Shown here: in pieces, positions 8,086-15,365 of the stretch
Layout: every line of letters starts with the position of its first letter
Position numbering within the stretch: the stretch's first letter is position 1
Assembly (NCBI GenBank): GCA_041908845.1
Contig: JAYREN010000038.1
Span: 1 to 21,070 of the forward strand
DNA: 21,070 bases
From: JAYREN01 sp041908845
GTDB lineage: Bacteria; Acidobacteriota; Holophagae; Holophagales; Holophagaceae
Reading direction: 5' to 3'
Translations under genes and position numbers: made by a program
Notes under the pieces: model-generated
Told to the model about the DNA's origin: nothing
Databases searched by the model: none
Seen by the model: only the letters and a program-made list of their open reading frames with translations

Positions 8086-9519
8086 ATGCGCGCCCTTCTT
8101 CTCGCCCCTCTCGCCCTGTCCCTGGCGGCCCAGAGCCCCAAGGAAATGACCACAACACTGAAGGACCAGCAATCGCTGGCGGTGACGATCTACAACGACA
8201 ACCTGGCACTGGTGAAGGATCAGCGTGAGGTCAAGCTGCTCAAGGGCGAACAGGCCCTGGCCTTCCAGGAGGTCTCCGCCCAGATTCGGCCCGAAACGGC
8301 GCTGCTGCGCAATCTCACGGTGCCCAAGGATTTCTGGGTGGTGGAGCAGAACTTCGACTTCGACCTGCTCACTCCCACCAAGCTGCTGGAGAAATATGTC
8401 GGCGAGAAGGTGACGATCGTACGCACCGTGCCCAATGCCGATAGCGCAGGCTCGAAGGAGGTGCGAGAAGAAGCCACCGTGCTGGCCACCAATAACGGCG
8501 TGGTGCTGCAGTTCGCAGACCGCATCGAGACCTCGGCCCCGGGCCGCATCGTGTATCCCAAGGTGCCGGAGAATCTCCGCGCCCGCCCCACCCTGGTGAT
8601 CGGGCTCCACAGCGGTGCGGAAAAGGCCCAGAAAGTGGAACTGAGCTACCTCACCGGCGGCCTCGCCTGGAAGGCCGACTACGTGGCCAACCTGGCCAGT
8701 GACGAGAAGACCCTGGATCTCAGCGGCTGGGTGACCCTCACCAATCAGAGCGGTGCCGCCTACCCCAACGCCACGCTGCAACTGGTGGCGGGGGATGTGA
8801 ACCGGGTCCAGGAGCGCCACCCGGCGGCCCCCATGATGATGCTGGAATCGGCTCGGGCCAAGGCGGCGCCCGAGATGAAGGAGGAAAGCCTCTTCGAGTA
8901 CCACCTCTACACCCTGGACCGCCCCACCACGTTGAAGGAGAACCAGACCAAGCAGGTGGCGCTGCTCTCGGCCTCCGGCGTGCCGGTGAGGAAGGAATAC
9001 CTGCTCAGGGGGGACAGCTACTACTACCAGGGCGGCTACGGCGACCTGGGCGACAAGCTGAAGGTGGGCGTCTTCGTGGAGTTCGACAACAAGACGGAGA
9101 GCCGCATGGGCATGCCGCTGCCCAAGGGCACCGTGCGGGTCTACAAGCGGGACAGCGAGGGTCGCGCGCAGTTCGTGGGCGAGGATGCCATCGACCACAC
9201 CCCCAAGAACGAGCTGGTGCGCCTAAAGCTGGGCGACGCCTTCGATGTCACCGCCCGCCGCAAGCAGACGGACTACAAGAACCTGGGCAAGCAGGGCGCC
9301 TGGCGGAATGTCAACGAAATGGCCTACGAAGTGGAGCTCAAGAATGCCAAGAAGGAGGCCGTCACCGTCACTGTGCTGGAGCCCATCTACGGCGACTGGG
9401 AAGTGATCCAGAAGAGTCACCCCTACACCAAAGAGGCGGCAGGTTCGGCCAAGTTCAAGGTGACCGTCCCCGCCGAAGGCAGCGCCACCCTGACCTACCG
9501 GGTACGAGTGAAGTGGTAG
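8086..9519 (+). CDS. Exported DUF4139 domain protein, copy 2
   Basis: 477 residues. The frame is open further upstream, but ATG at 8086 is preceded by AAGGAG at a five-base spacing and begins a clean signal peptide (MRALLLAPLALSLAAQ). The mature protein is a DUF4139-type beta-rich protein with no visible catalytic motif. The C-terminus ends in the family's SATLTYRVRVKW strand. Codon use is strongly GC-biased, like the rest of the window and unlike copy 1. Its function is unknown; a periplasmic or outer-surface location is inferred from the signal peptide. It is likely the second gene of a two-gene operon. Confidence 0.88.
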   Translation: MRALLLAPLALSLAAQSPKEMTTTLKDQQSLAVTIYNDNLALVKDQREVKLLKGEQALAFQEVSAQIRPETALLRNLTVPKDFWVVEQNFDFDLLTPTKLLEKYVGEKVTIVRTVPNADSAGSKEVREEATVLATNNGVVLQFADRIETSAPGRIVYPKVPENLRARPTLVIGLHSGAEKAQKVELSYLTGGLAWKADYVANLASDEKTLDLSGWVTLTNQSGAAYPNATLQLVAGDVNRVQERHPAAPMMMLESARAKAAPEMKEESLFEYHLYTLDRPTTLKENQTKQVALLSASGVPVRKEYLLRGDSYYYQGGYGDLGDKLKVGVFVEFDNKTESRMGMPLPKGTVRVYKRDSEGRAQFVGEDAIDHTPKNELVRLKLGDAFDVTARRKQTDYKNLGKQGAWRNVNEMAYEVELKNAKKEAVTVTVLEPIYGDWEVIQKSHPYTKEAAGSAKFKVTVPAEGSATLTYRVRVKW

Positions 9520-9580
9520 TCGTATCGCGACGGCATCGCAATAACACTCAACATCCGTGTCGAAATATGGAGACAAGGAA

Positions 9581-9607
9581 GCCTTGGACAGAGGGTGTCC
9601 AAAGGCC
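9581..9607 (+). terminator. Hairpin after the DUF4139 pair, possible weak terminator
   Basis: TTGGACA and TGTCCAA form a perfect 7-base stem around a GAGGG loop, extended by GCC/GGC across a one-base bulge. Only CTTT follows, so it is a poor intrinsic terminator. It is the only clear hairpin in the 60 bases or so after the DUF4139 operon. Confidence 0.35.
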
Positions 9608-9622
9608 TTTGGTTGAGCGTAG

Positions 9623-9814
9623 AACAGCCATTGGTGGGGTTTTACAAGACTTTTACTCGGTGCGAAGGAATGTCGGTTTTCGGTTTCTCAACTCCAGAAA
9701 GAGCGGAACACCGCCGATGTGATTAAAATCAACGCAATCGGGCCGGATCCCGAATACATTTATCCCGTGACCGATCTGCCGCATTTCAGGCCCCGTCATG
9801 AGTCGCGGACCTGA
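9623..9814 (+). pseudogene. Possible C-terminal gene relic
   Basis: An open stretch of 63 codons between TAG (9620-9622) and TGA (9812-9814) has no ATG and no plausible start with a ribosome binding site. Its second half reads like a real protein end (NAIGPDPEYIYPVTDLPHF) with normal GC-rich codon choice. I recognise no family. It may be the remains of a deleted gene or a chance frame; the opposite strand is also open over part of the same stretch (9653-9889). Confidence 0.25.
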
Positions 9815-9890
9815 GCGAGTAAGCAACCCAAACGCCCCCTGCGGACGGCCACACCACAAGGCCATCGCCTTGGTTTCATTCGCCGCCACA

Positions 9891-9945
9891 AATCGATCTT
9901 TTTATCTCGATTGATCGCGCCGATAATCGATCCTTTTTTATCGAT
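9891..9945. promoter_or_regulatory. AT-rich tandem direct repeat upstream of the hydrogenase operon
   Basis: Two near-identical 21-base elements, at 9891-9911 and 9925-9945, each start AATCGATC, continue with a T-run and TATC, and end in CGAT. They start 34 bases apart, close to three helical turns, so a regulator bound to both would sit on one DNA face. ATCGAT is itself palindromic. The block lies 56-110 bases before the hydrogenase start, in the most AT-rich part of the window, where a promoter is expected. No known operator is matched with confidence. Confidence 0.45.
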
Positions 9946-10000
9946 ATTTTTTTCACCTTAACGGGCGGGGACCCCTTCCCCGAGAATTCATGGAGCCCAC

Positions 10001-12181
10001 ATGTCAAACCCGGTGACCGAGTTCTACAAGGCACTGACGGAAAGAACCGCCCAGGCCCTGGCCGCCCGCGGCGACGCCGGCAAAATCATCATCCAGATCG
10101 GTTCCGCCACCTGCGAAAACGCCGCCGGCGCCGTGGATGTGATGGACGAGTTCCTCAAGCACATCCAGTCCTCTGGGCGCGAGGATGTCGTCATCCACCG
10201 CACGGGCTGCACGGGTCGCTGCAGCAAGGAGCCCATTGTGGGTGTCGCGGTGCCCGGAAAGATGCCCGTGAAGTACGAGCGGGTCAACCGAGACGTGGTG
10301 CACAAGATCTTCACCAACCACGTTCAGAAGGGCCTGCCCATGGCGGAGCAGATCCTGGACGGCTCCATCGACCCCGATCAGCAGATCGAATTCCTCTTCT
10401 GCGAAGGCAAGCGCTGCGGCGTGGGAGCCAAGATCAATTTCCGCGAGGTCTTCCAGCGCAAGCTGCAGGAAGCCGGCGTGGCTGCGGACAAGGTGCGCGT
10501 GACGAGCGCCAGCTGCTTCGGCGCCTGCCAAGGCCAATGCGGCGCCCACGCCCACATCCTGGTTCGCCCTCTCCGGGCCCTCTACCGCGTGACCAGCGAA
10601 TCCGACCTGGACGAACTCATCCAGAAGCAGGTCATCAAGGGCGAAGAAGTCCCCGCCCTGAAGGTGACAGACAAGCCCATCTACCAGGAGTTCTTCGACA
10701 CCTACGGCGATGTCTCCTTCTTCAACCGTCAGAGCCGCGTGGCCATGCGCAACAGCGGCATCCTGGATCCCGACAGCCTGGACGAATACATCAAGTTCGG
10801 CGGCTTCAAGGCCCTGGCCACCAGCCTCTCCAAGAGCGATCCCGAGTGGGTGATCAACGAAGTGCTCAAGGCCAAGCTCCGGGGCCGTGGCGGTGGCGGG
10901 TTCCTCACGGGCAAGAAGTGGCAGATGGCCAGCCAGCAGGCGGAGAAGACCCGCTACATCATCTGCAACGGTGATGAAGGCGATCCGGGCGCCTTCATGG
11001 ACCGCGGCATGCTCGAGTCCGATCCCTTCAGCATCGTGGAAGGCATGATGATCGGCGCCTACGCGATCAGCGCCTGCAAGGGCTTCTACTACATCCGCGC
11101 CGAATATCCCCTGGCCATCAAGCGCATCGAGAACGCCATCAAGCAGTGCCGCGAGGCGGGCATCCTGGGCGATAACGTGATGGGCTCCGGCTGGAGCTTC
11201 GACATGGAGATCCGCCTCGGCGCCGGCGCCTTCGTCTGCGGCGAGGAAACCGCCCTGATCCGCTCCATCGAAGGCGAGCGCGGCCAGCCCAAGGTGCGTC
11301 CTCCCTATCCGGTGGTGCGCGGCCTCTGGGGCAAGCCCACCTCCATCAACAACGTGGAGACCTTCGCCAACATCCCCCCGATCATCAACTACGGCGGCGA
11401 CTGGTTCGCCAGCATCGGCACCGAGGAATCCGGCGGAACGAAGGTCTTTGCCCTGGCCGGCAAGGTCAAGCACACGGGTCTCGTGGAGGTGCCCCTGGGC
11501 ACCCCCCTCAAGAAGGTGGTCTTCGACATCGGCGGCGGTGTTCAGGACGACCTGCCCCTCAAGGCGGTCCAGACTGGTGGCCCCGCGGGCGGCTTCATCC
11601 CCGCCAAGTGGATCGACATGGAAGTGGACTTCGGCCCTCTGTCCAAGGCCGGTTCCATCATGGGTTCCGGCGGCATGATCGTGCTCTCCGAAGAAGACTG
11701 CATGGTGGACATCTCCAAGTTCTACCTGTCCTTCACCCAGGAAGAGAGCTGCGGCAAGTGCACCCCCTGCCGCGAAGGCACGACCCGCATGCTGGAGATC
11801 CTGGAGAAGATCACCTCCGGCAAGGGCGAGATGAACGATCTTGACCGCCTGGAGCGCCTCGCCAAGCTCTGTCAGCAGACCAGCCTCTGCGGTCTCGGCC
11901 GCGCCGCGCCCAACCCGATCCTCTCCTCCCTCAAGCATTTCCGTGAGGAATACGTCGAGCACATCGTGGACAAGAAGTGCACGGCCAAGAAGTGCGTGGC
12001 CCTCATCAAGTACGAGATCAACGCCGAGACCTGCATCGGATGCACCGTTTGCGCCCGCAACTGCCCGGTCGAGTGCATCACAGGCACCCGCAAGGAAGCC
12101 CATGTCATCGACCAGGACCGCTGCGTGAAGTGCGGCCAGTGCTTTGAAGTCTGCCGCTTCGACGCTGTCGAGCGCGTGTAA
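10001..12181 (+). CDS. hndC: [FeFe] hydrogenase NuoF-like flavoprotein subunit (HndC/HydB type)
   Basis: 726 residues; binds FMN, NAD(P)H and several Fe-S clusters and passes electrons to and from the H-cluster subunit. Domains in order: a thioredoxin-like domain (about 28-115) with Cys38, Cys70 and Cys74 but Ile33 where the first Cys is expected; a second thioredoxin-like [2Fe-2S] domain (about 128-205) with a full set, Cys134, Cys139, Cys172 and Cys176; a NuoF core with GRGGGGFLTGKKW (295-307), NGDEGDPG (323-330) and GAGAFVCGEETALI (407-420); the cluster motif ESCGKCTPCREG (582-593) with Cys630; and a 2x[4Fe-4S] ferredoxin tail, CIGCTVCARNCP (678-689) and CVKCGQCFEVC (708-718). It is about 100 residues longer than common HydB proteins, and the extra length is the additional thioredoxin-like domain, which may stand in for a separate HndB. 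GGAG lies five bases before ATG. First gene of the operon. Confidence 0.95.
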   Translation: MSNPVTEFYKALTERTAQALAARGDAGKIIIQIGSATCENAAGAVDVMDEFLKHIQSSGREDVVIHRTGCTGRCSKEPIVGVAVPGKMPVKYERVNRDVVHKIFTNHVQKGLPMAEQILDGSIDPDQQIEFLFCEGKRCGVGAKINFREVFQRKLQEAGVAADKVRVTSASCFGACQGQCGAHAHILVRPLRALYRVTSESDLDELIQKQVIKGEEVPALKVTDKPIYQEFFDTYGDVSFFNRQSRVAMRNSGILDPDSLDEYIKFGGFKALATSLSKSDPEWVINEVLKAKLRGRGGGGFLTGKKWQMASQQAEKTRYIICNGDEGDPGAFMDRGMLESDPFSIVEGMMIGAYAISACKGFYYIRAEYPLAIKRIENAIKQCREAGILGDNVMGSGWSFDMEIRLGAGAFVCGEETALIRSIEGERGQPKVRPPYPVVRGLWGKPTSINNVETFANIPPIINYGGDWFASIGTEESGGTKVFALAGKVKHTGLVEVPLGTPLKKVVFDIGGGVQDDLPLKAVQTGGPAGGFIPAKWIDMEVDFGPLSKAGSIMGSGGMIVLSEEDCMVDISKFYLSFTQEESCGKCTPCREGTTRMLEILEKITSGKGEMNDLDRLERLAKLCQQTSLCGLGRAAPNPILSSLKHFREEYVEHIVDKKCTAKKCVALIKYEINAETCIGCTVCARNCPVECITGTRKEAHVIDQDRCVKCGQCFEVCRFDAVERV

Positions 12182-12217
12182 CCCTTGGCCCAACTGAACT
12201 AGCCCAGGAATGAACCG

Positions 12218-13984
12218 ATGATCGACAAGATGATAAACCTCACCATCGACGGAGAGCCCCTCCAGGTTCCCACGGGAACCACCGTCCTCAAGGCGGCGGA
12301 GAAGCTCGGGATCAACATCCCCCGCCTCTGCTACCACCCCAACCTCAGCATCGAGGGCGCCTGCCGCGTCTGCGTGACTCAGGTCAAGGGCTTCAACCAC
12401 TTCCTCACCGCCTGTTCGCAGGAAGTGTGGGAAGGGATGGAAGTCCAGACCAACAGCCCGGAGATCCGCCAGGCCCGCCGCGACATCGTCGAGCTGCTGC
12501 TCGACAATCACCCACAGGACTGCCAGACCTGCGAGCGCGACGGCAACTGCGAACTGCAGAAGCAGGCCTATCGCCTGGGCGTCCGCGAGCGCATCTTCAG
12601 CGGTGAGCGCAAGCACTTCCCCATCGAGGATTCGGGCCAGAGCGTGATCCGCACTCCCGAAAAGTGCATTCTTTGCGGCCGCTGCGTGCGCGTGTGTTCC
12701 GAAGTCCAGGGCGTGAGCAACCTCAGCCAGCACGGCCGTGGTTTCCACACCGTGGTGGGCCCCGCCAACCTCGGCAACATGGATGAGAGCGTCTGCATCC
12801 AGTGCGGTCAGTGCGTGGCTGTTTGCCCCACCGCTGCCTTCCTGGAGAAGGACCACACCGAGCGCGTGTGGGAAGCCCTGGCCCTGCCCCGGGACGTCAA
12901 GCATGTGGTGGTCCAGGTGGCTCCGGCCATCCGCGCCACCATTGGCGAGGCCTTCGGTCTACCCATGGGCACGCCTGTCACCGGCAAGCTCGTCACGGCC
13001 CTCCGCCGCATGGGCTTCGACGAGGTCTTCGACACCAACTACAGCGCCGACCTCACCATCATCGAAGAAGCCACGGAATTCCTCAGCCGCGTGCAGAAGG
13101 GCGAGAACCTGCCCCTGCTCACCAGCTGCAGCCCCGGCTGGGTGAACTTCCTCGAGAAGTTCTACCCCGAGATGATCCCCCACTGCTCCACCTGCAAGTC
13201 CCCCATGCAGATGATGAGCGCGCTCATCAAGAGCTACTACGCCGAGAAGAAGGGCCTCGATCCCAAGGACATCTACGTGGTGGCCATCATGCCCTGCGTG
13301 GCGAAGAAGTTCGAGGCAGCCCGCCCCGAACAGACCATGGAAGACGGCACGCCCTACACCGACGCCGTGCTCACCACCCGCGAGCTGGCCTGGATGATCA
13401 AGTCCTACGGCATCGACTTCACCAACCTGCCCAACGGCGAGTTTGATCGTCCTCTGGGCATCTCCTCCGGTGCGGCCGACATCTTTGGCGCCACCGGCGG
13501 CGTGATGGAAGCCGCCCTGCGCACTGCGGCCGTCAAGCTCACCGGTGAGGAGATGGGACCCCTGGTCTTCGAAGAAGTCCGCGGCGTCACCGGCCTGAAG
13601 GAAGCCACCCTGCGCATCGCCGGGATGGACATCAATATCGCCGTGGCCAATGGCCTGACCAACGCCAAGCACATCCTAGAGGCCGTAAAGAAGGGCGAGA
13701 AGCCCTACCACCTCATCGAGATCATGGCCTGCCCCGGCGGCTGCATCATGGGGGGTGGCCAGCCCTATCCGCCCCTCGATCACGACCCCCTGGATCCTGA
13801 GACTTCGCGCACCCGCGCCAAGGCTCTCTACGACATCGATTCACAGAAGCAGCTCCGCCGCTCCCACGAGAACCCCGCCATCGAGCATCTCTACGCCGAA
13901 TTCCTGGGCGAGCCCAATGGCGAGAAGGCCCACAAGCTGCTCCACACCCACTACAAAGCCCGCATGCCGAGGGGGATCCGATGA
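12218..13984 (+). CDS. hndD: [FeFe] hydrogenase catalytic subunit (HndD/HydA type)
   Basis: 588 residues; the cytoplasmic subunit that makes or oxidises H2 at the H-cluster. N-terminal [2Fe-2S] domain with Cys38, Cys49, Cys52 and Cys66; His-ligated [4Fe-4S] site with His98, Cys102, Cys105 and Cys111; two [4Fe-4S] motifs, CILCGRCVRVC (150-160) and CIQCGQCVAVCP (193-204). H-cluster motifs are L1 TSCSPGW (302-308), L2 MPCVAKKFE (358-366) with Cys360, and L3 MACPGGCIMGGGQP (503-516) with Cys505 and Cys509. The canonical L1 is TSCCPxW; here the second Cys is Ser305. The C-terminus is the small-subunit-like tail (SHENPAIEHLY onward). This is the NuoG-like modular architecture of multimeric NAD(P)-linked enzymes. 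AGGA lies upstream of ATG; an ATG four codons later is possible. It lies 36 bases after the NuoF-like gene. HydE/F/G maturases are needed but are not in the window. Confidence 0.96.
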   Translation: MIDKMINLTIDGEPLQVPTGTTVLKAAEKLGINIPRLCYHPNLSIEGACRVCVTQVKGFNHFLTACSQEVWEGMEVQTNSPEIRQARRDIVELLLDNHPQDCQTCERDGNCELQKQAYRLGVRERIFSGERKHFPIEDSGQSVIRTPEKCILCGRCVRVCSEVQGVSNLSQHGRGFHTVVGPANLGNMDESVCIQCGQCVAVCPTAAFLEKDHTERVWEALALPRDVKHVVVQVAPAIRATIGEAFGLPMGTPVTGKLVTALRRMGFDEVFDTNYSADLTIIEEATEFLSRVQKGENLPLLTSCSPGWVNFLEKFYPEMIPHCSTCKSPMQMMSALIKSYYAEKKGLDPKDIYVVAIMPCVAKKFEAARPEQTMEDGTPYTDAVLTTRELAWMIKSYGIDFTNLPNGEFDRPLGISSGAADIFGATGGVMEAALRTAAVKLTGEEMGPLVFEEVRGVTGLKEATLRIAGMDINIAVANGLTNAKHILEAVKKGEKPYHLIEIMACPGGCIMGGGQPYPPLDHDPLDPETSRTRAKALYDIDSQKQLRRSHENPAIEHLYAEFLGEPNGEKAHKLLHTHYKARMPRGIR

Positions 13985-14544
13985 GCCACGCCGTCGCCAA
14001 CACCGACAACTGGGCCGAAGTAAAGGCCGCCTGCACCGAGTTCCTGCCCGAACACATCATCAATTACATCGAGCAGAACGCGAAGAACAGCCACTCCGAG
14101 AGCCAGCTCATCGCCATCCTGCACATGGTCCAGGGCCACTTCGGCTACCTCGGCCAGGATCAGATGCACTCCGTGGCCCAGCTGGCCCAGATTCCCCTGG
14201 CCAAGGTCACGGGCGTCGCCACCTTCTACCACTACTTCCGCCTGCAGCCCCGGGGCAAGCACATCGTCAATGTGTGCCTGGGCACCGCCTGCTACGTGAA
14301 GGGCGCCGACAAGCTCTCCGCCCGCCTCATGGACGTGCTGGGCATCCAGTTCGGCGAGACCACCAAGGACAAGATGTTCTCCCTGGAGAGCACCCGCTGC
14401 CTCGGCACCTGCGGCCTGGCCCCCGTGATCATGGTCGATGACCAGGTCTACGGCCCCGTGTCCCCCGCCGAAGCCAGCCTCATCCTTGAGAAGTACCTCA
14501 AGAAGGGCAAAACCCAGCAGAAGACCGAAGCCACCAAGGCCTAG
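13981..14544 (+). CDS. hndA: [FeFe] hydrogenase NuoE-like subunit (HndA/HydC type)
   Basis: 187 residues; a thioredoxin-fold [2Fe-2S] protein that completes the trimeric hydrogenase beside the flavoprotein subunit. The N-terminal helical part (about 20-90) has the family's LIAILHMVQGHFGYL and VATFYHYF segments. The cluster ligands Cys99, Cys104, Cys140 and Cys144 are all present in the Cx4C and Cx3C pattern (CLGTAC; CLGTC). ATG overlaps the TGA of the catalytic subunit in an ATGA junction, and GAGGGGG lies just upstream, so translation is probably coupled. Its position last, after the catalytic gene, differs from the HndA-B-C-D order of Desulfovibrio. A strong hairpin follows 15 bases after the stop. 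Confidence 0.95.
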   Translation: MSHAVANTDNWAEVKAACTEFLPEHIINYIEQNAKNSHSESQLIAILHMVQGHFGYLGQDQMHSVAQLAQIPLAKVTGVATFYHYFRLQPRGKHIVNVCLGTACYVKGADKLSARLMDVLGIQFGETTKDKMFSLESTRCLGTCGLAPVIMVDDQVYGPVSPAEASLILEKYLKKGKTQQKTEATKA

Positions 14545-14559
14545 CTGGATCAAGAGCGA

Positions 14560-14595
14560 GGAAGGGCGGCCCGCTGGGGCCGCCCTTCCTTGTTC
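14560..14595 (+). terminator. Terminator hairpin of the hydrogenase operon
   Basis: A perfect 13-base GC-rich stem, GGAAGGGCGGCCC (14560-14572) and GGGCCGCCCTTCC (14577-14589), encloses a GCTG loop and is followed by TTGTTCT. The T-run is broken but the stem is very strong. It lies 15 bases after the stop of the last hydrogenase gene, which makes a termination role likely. Confidence 0.8.
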
Positions 14596-14694
14596 TACGC
14601 ACACCTGAAAACGTCATCCGTCTTCCAGGTTGACGACAGGCACCCTGAAAACCAAGATAAGCTTGCATCCATTTCCTTCGCACAAGGAGCGCGC

Positions 14695-15345
14695 ATGGCG
14701 TCCCCGTGGAACTACCTTCAGAACGGCCAAACCCTGGGACCCATTCCCGAAGAGCAGCTCAAGGCCATGCTGGTGGCCGGAACGCTGAAAGGGGATGACC
14801 TCGTCTGGCGCGAGGGCATGACCGGCTGGATGGCGGCCAAGCAGTGCCCGGAACTGGCCACGGGCACTCTCCCCGCGCCTGTATCCAATCCGTACGCCGC
14901 CTCTGGGGGAAGCGCCGCCTCCGCGGAGACATCCCTTGCGGTGGTGAATCTCCTGCGACAGACCAAGCCTTGGGTTCGACTGCTGGCTGTATTGGGTTTC
15001 ATCGGAATTGCCTTCATGCTCCTGGCCTCCGTCTCCATGCTGGCCCTAGGATCCTTCGCGGGGAACAATCTCCCCGCTGGCTTCGGCATCGCGATGATGG
15101 TGGGCTACATCGTCATCGCCGGCATCCAGTTGCCCGCGGCGATCTTCCTCAACCGCTACGCCAGCCGAATTGGTGCCCTGGTCAACAGCAATGCGCCCGG
15201 AGACTTGGAAGCGGCCATATCGGCGCAGAAATCCTTCTGGCGCTACCTGGGCATCCTCACCCTGATCATGCTCTGCCTCTACGTATTGGTCATCGTGGGC
15301 ATGATCGTCGTGGGAATCGCCGGGGCCAGCGGTCGCTTGCGGTAG
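14695..15345 (+). CDS. GYF_2 (DUF4339) domain membrane protein
   Basis: 216 residues. The N-terminus is a GYF_2/DUF4339 domain (about 4-50), seen in WNYLQNGQTLGPIPEEQLKA and the later LVWREGMTGWMAA. A linker rich in Ala, Ser and Gly leads to three or four hydrophobic segments (about 100-125, 133-155 and 185-212), so the protein is an inner-membrane protein with the GYF_2 domain probably on the cytoplasmic face. Function is unknown; GYF_2 domains are thought to bind proteins or peptides. The start at 14695 is fixed by AAGGAG five bases upstream. The frame is open to 14590, but that extension would begin inside the hydrogenase terminator. It is a single gene, convergent with the next one at a distance of 20 bases. 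Confidence 0.82.
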   Translation: MASPWNYLQNGQTLGPIPEEQLKAMLVAGTLKGDDLVWREGMTGWMAAKQCPELATGTLPAPVSNPYAASGGSAASAETSLAVVNLLRQTKPWVRLLAVLGFIGIAFMLLASVSMLALGSFAGNNLPAGFGIAMMVGYIVIAGIQLPAAIFLNRYASRIGALVNSNAPGDLEAAISAQKSFWRYLGILTLIMLCLYVLVIVGMIVVGIAGASGRLR

Positions 15346-15365
15346 AACCCGCTCTCCGAATCGGT

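Noticed and set aside
8035..9198. A 387-codon minus-strand open frame opposite DUF4139 copy 2
   Set aside because: It is a shadow frame rich in His, Gly and Val with no motif, and the plus-strand gene has a signal peptide, ribosome binding site and a paralogue.
9653..9889. A 78-codon minus-strand frame in the gene-poor stretch
   Set aside because: There is no ribosome binding site, no family resemblance, and it overlaps a plus-strand frame that reads more like protein.
10004..12904. A 966-codon minus-strand open frame opposite the hydrogenase genes
   Set aside because: Its Ala/Asp/Leu/His-rich sequence has no recognisable domain and it is exactly opposite two clear hydrogenase genes. It is an effect of GC-rich third positions.
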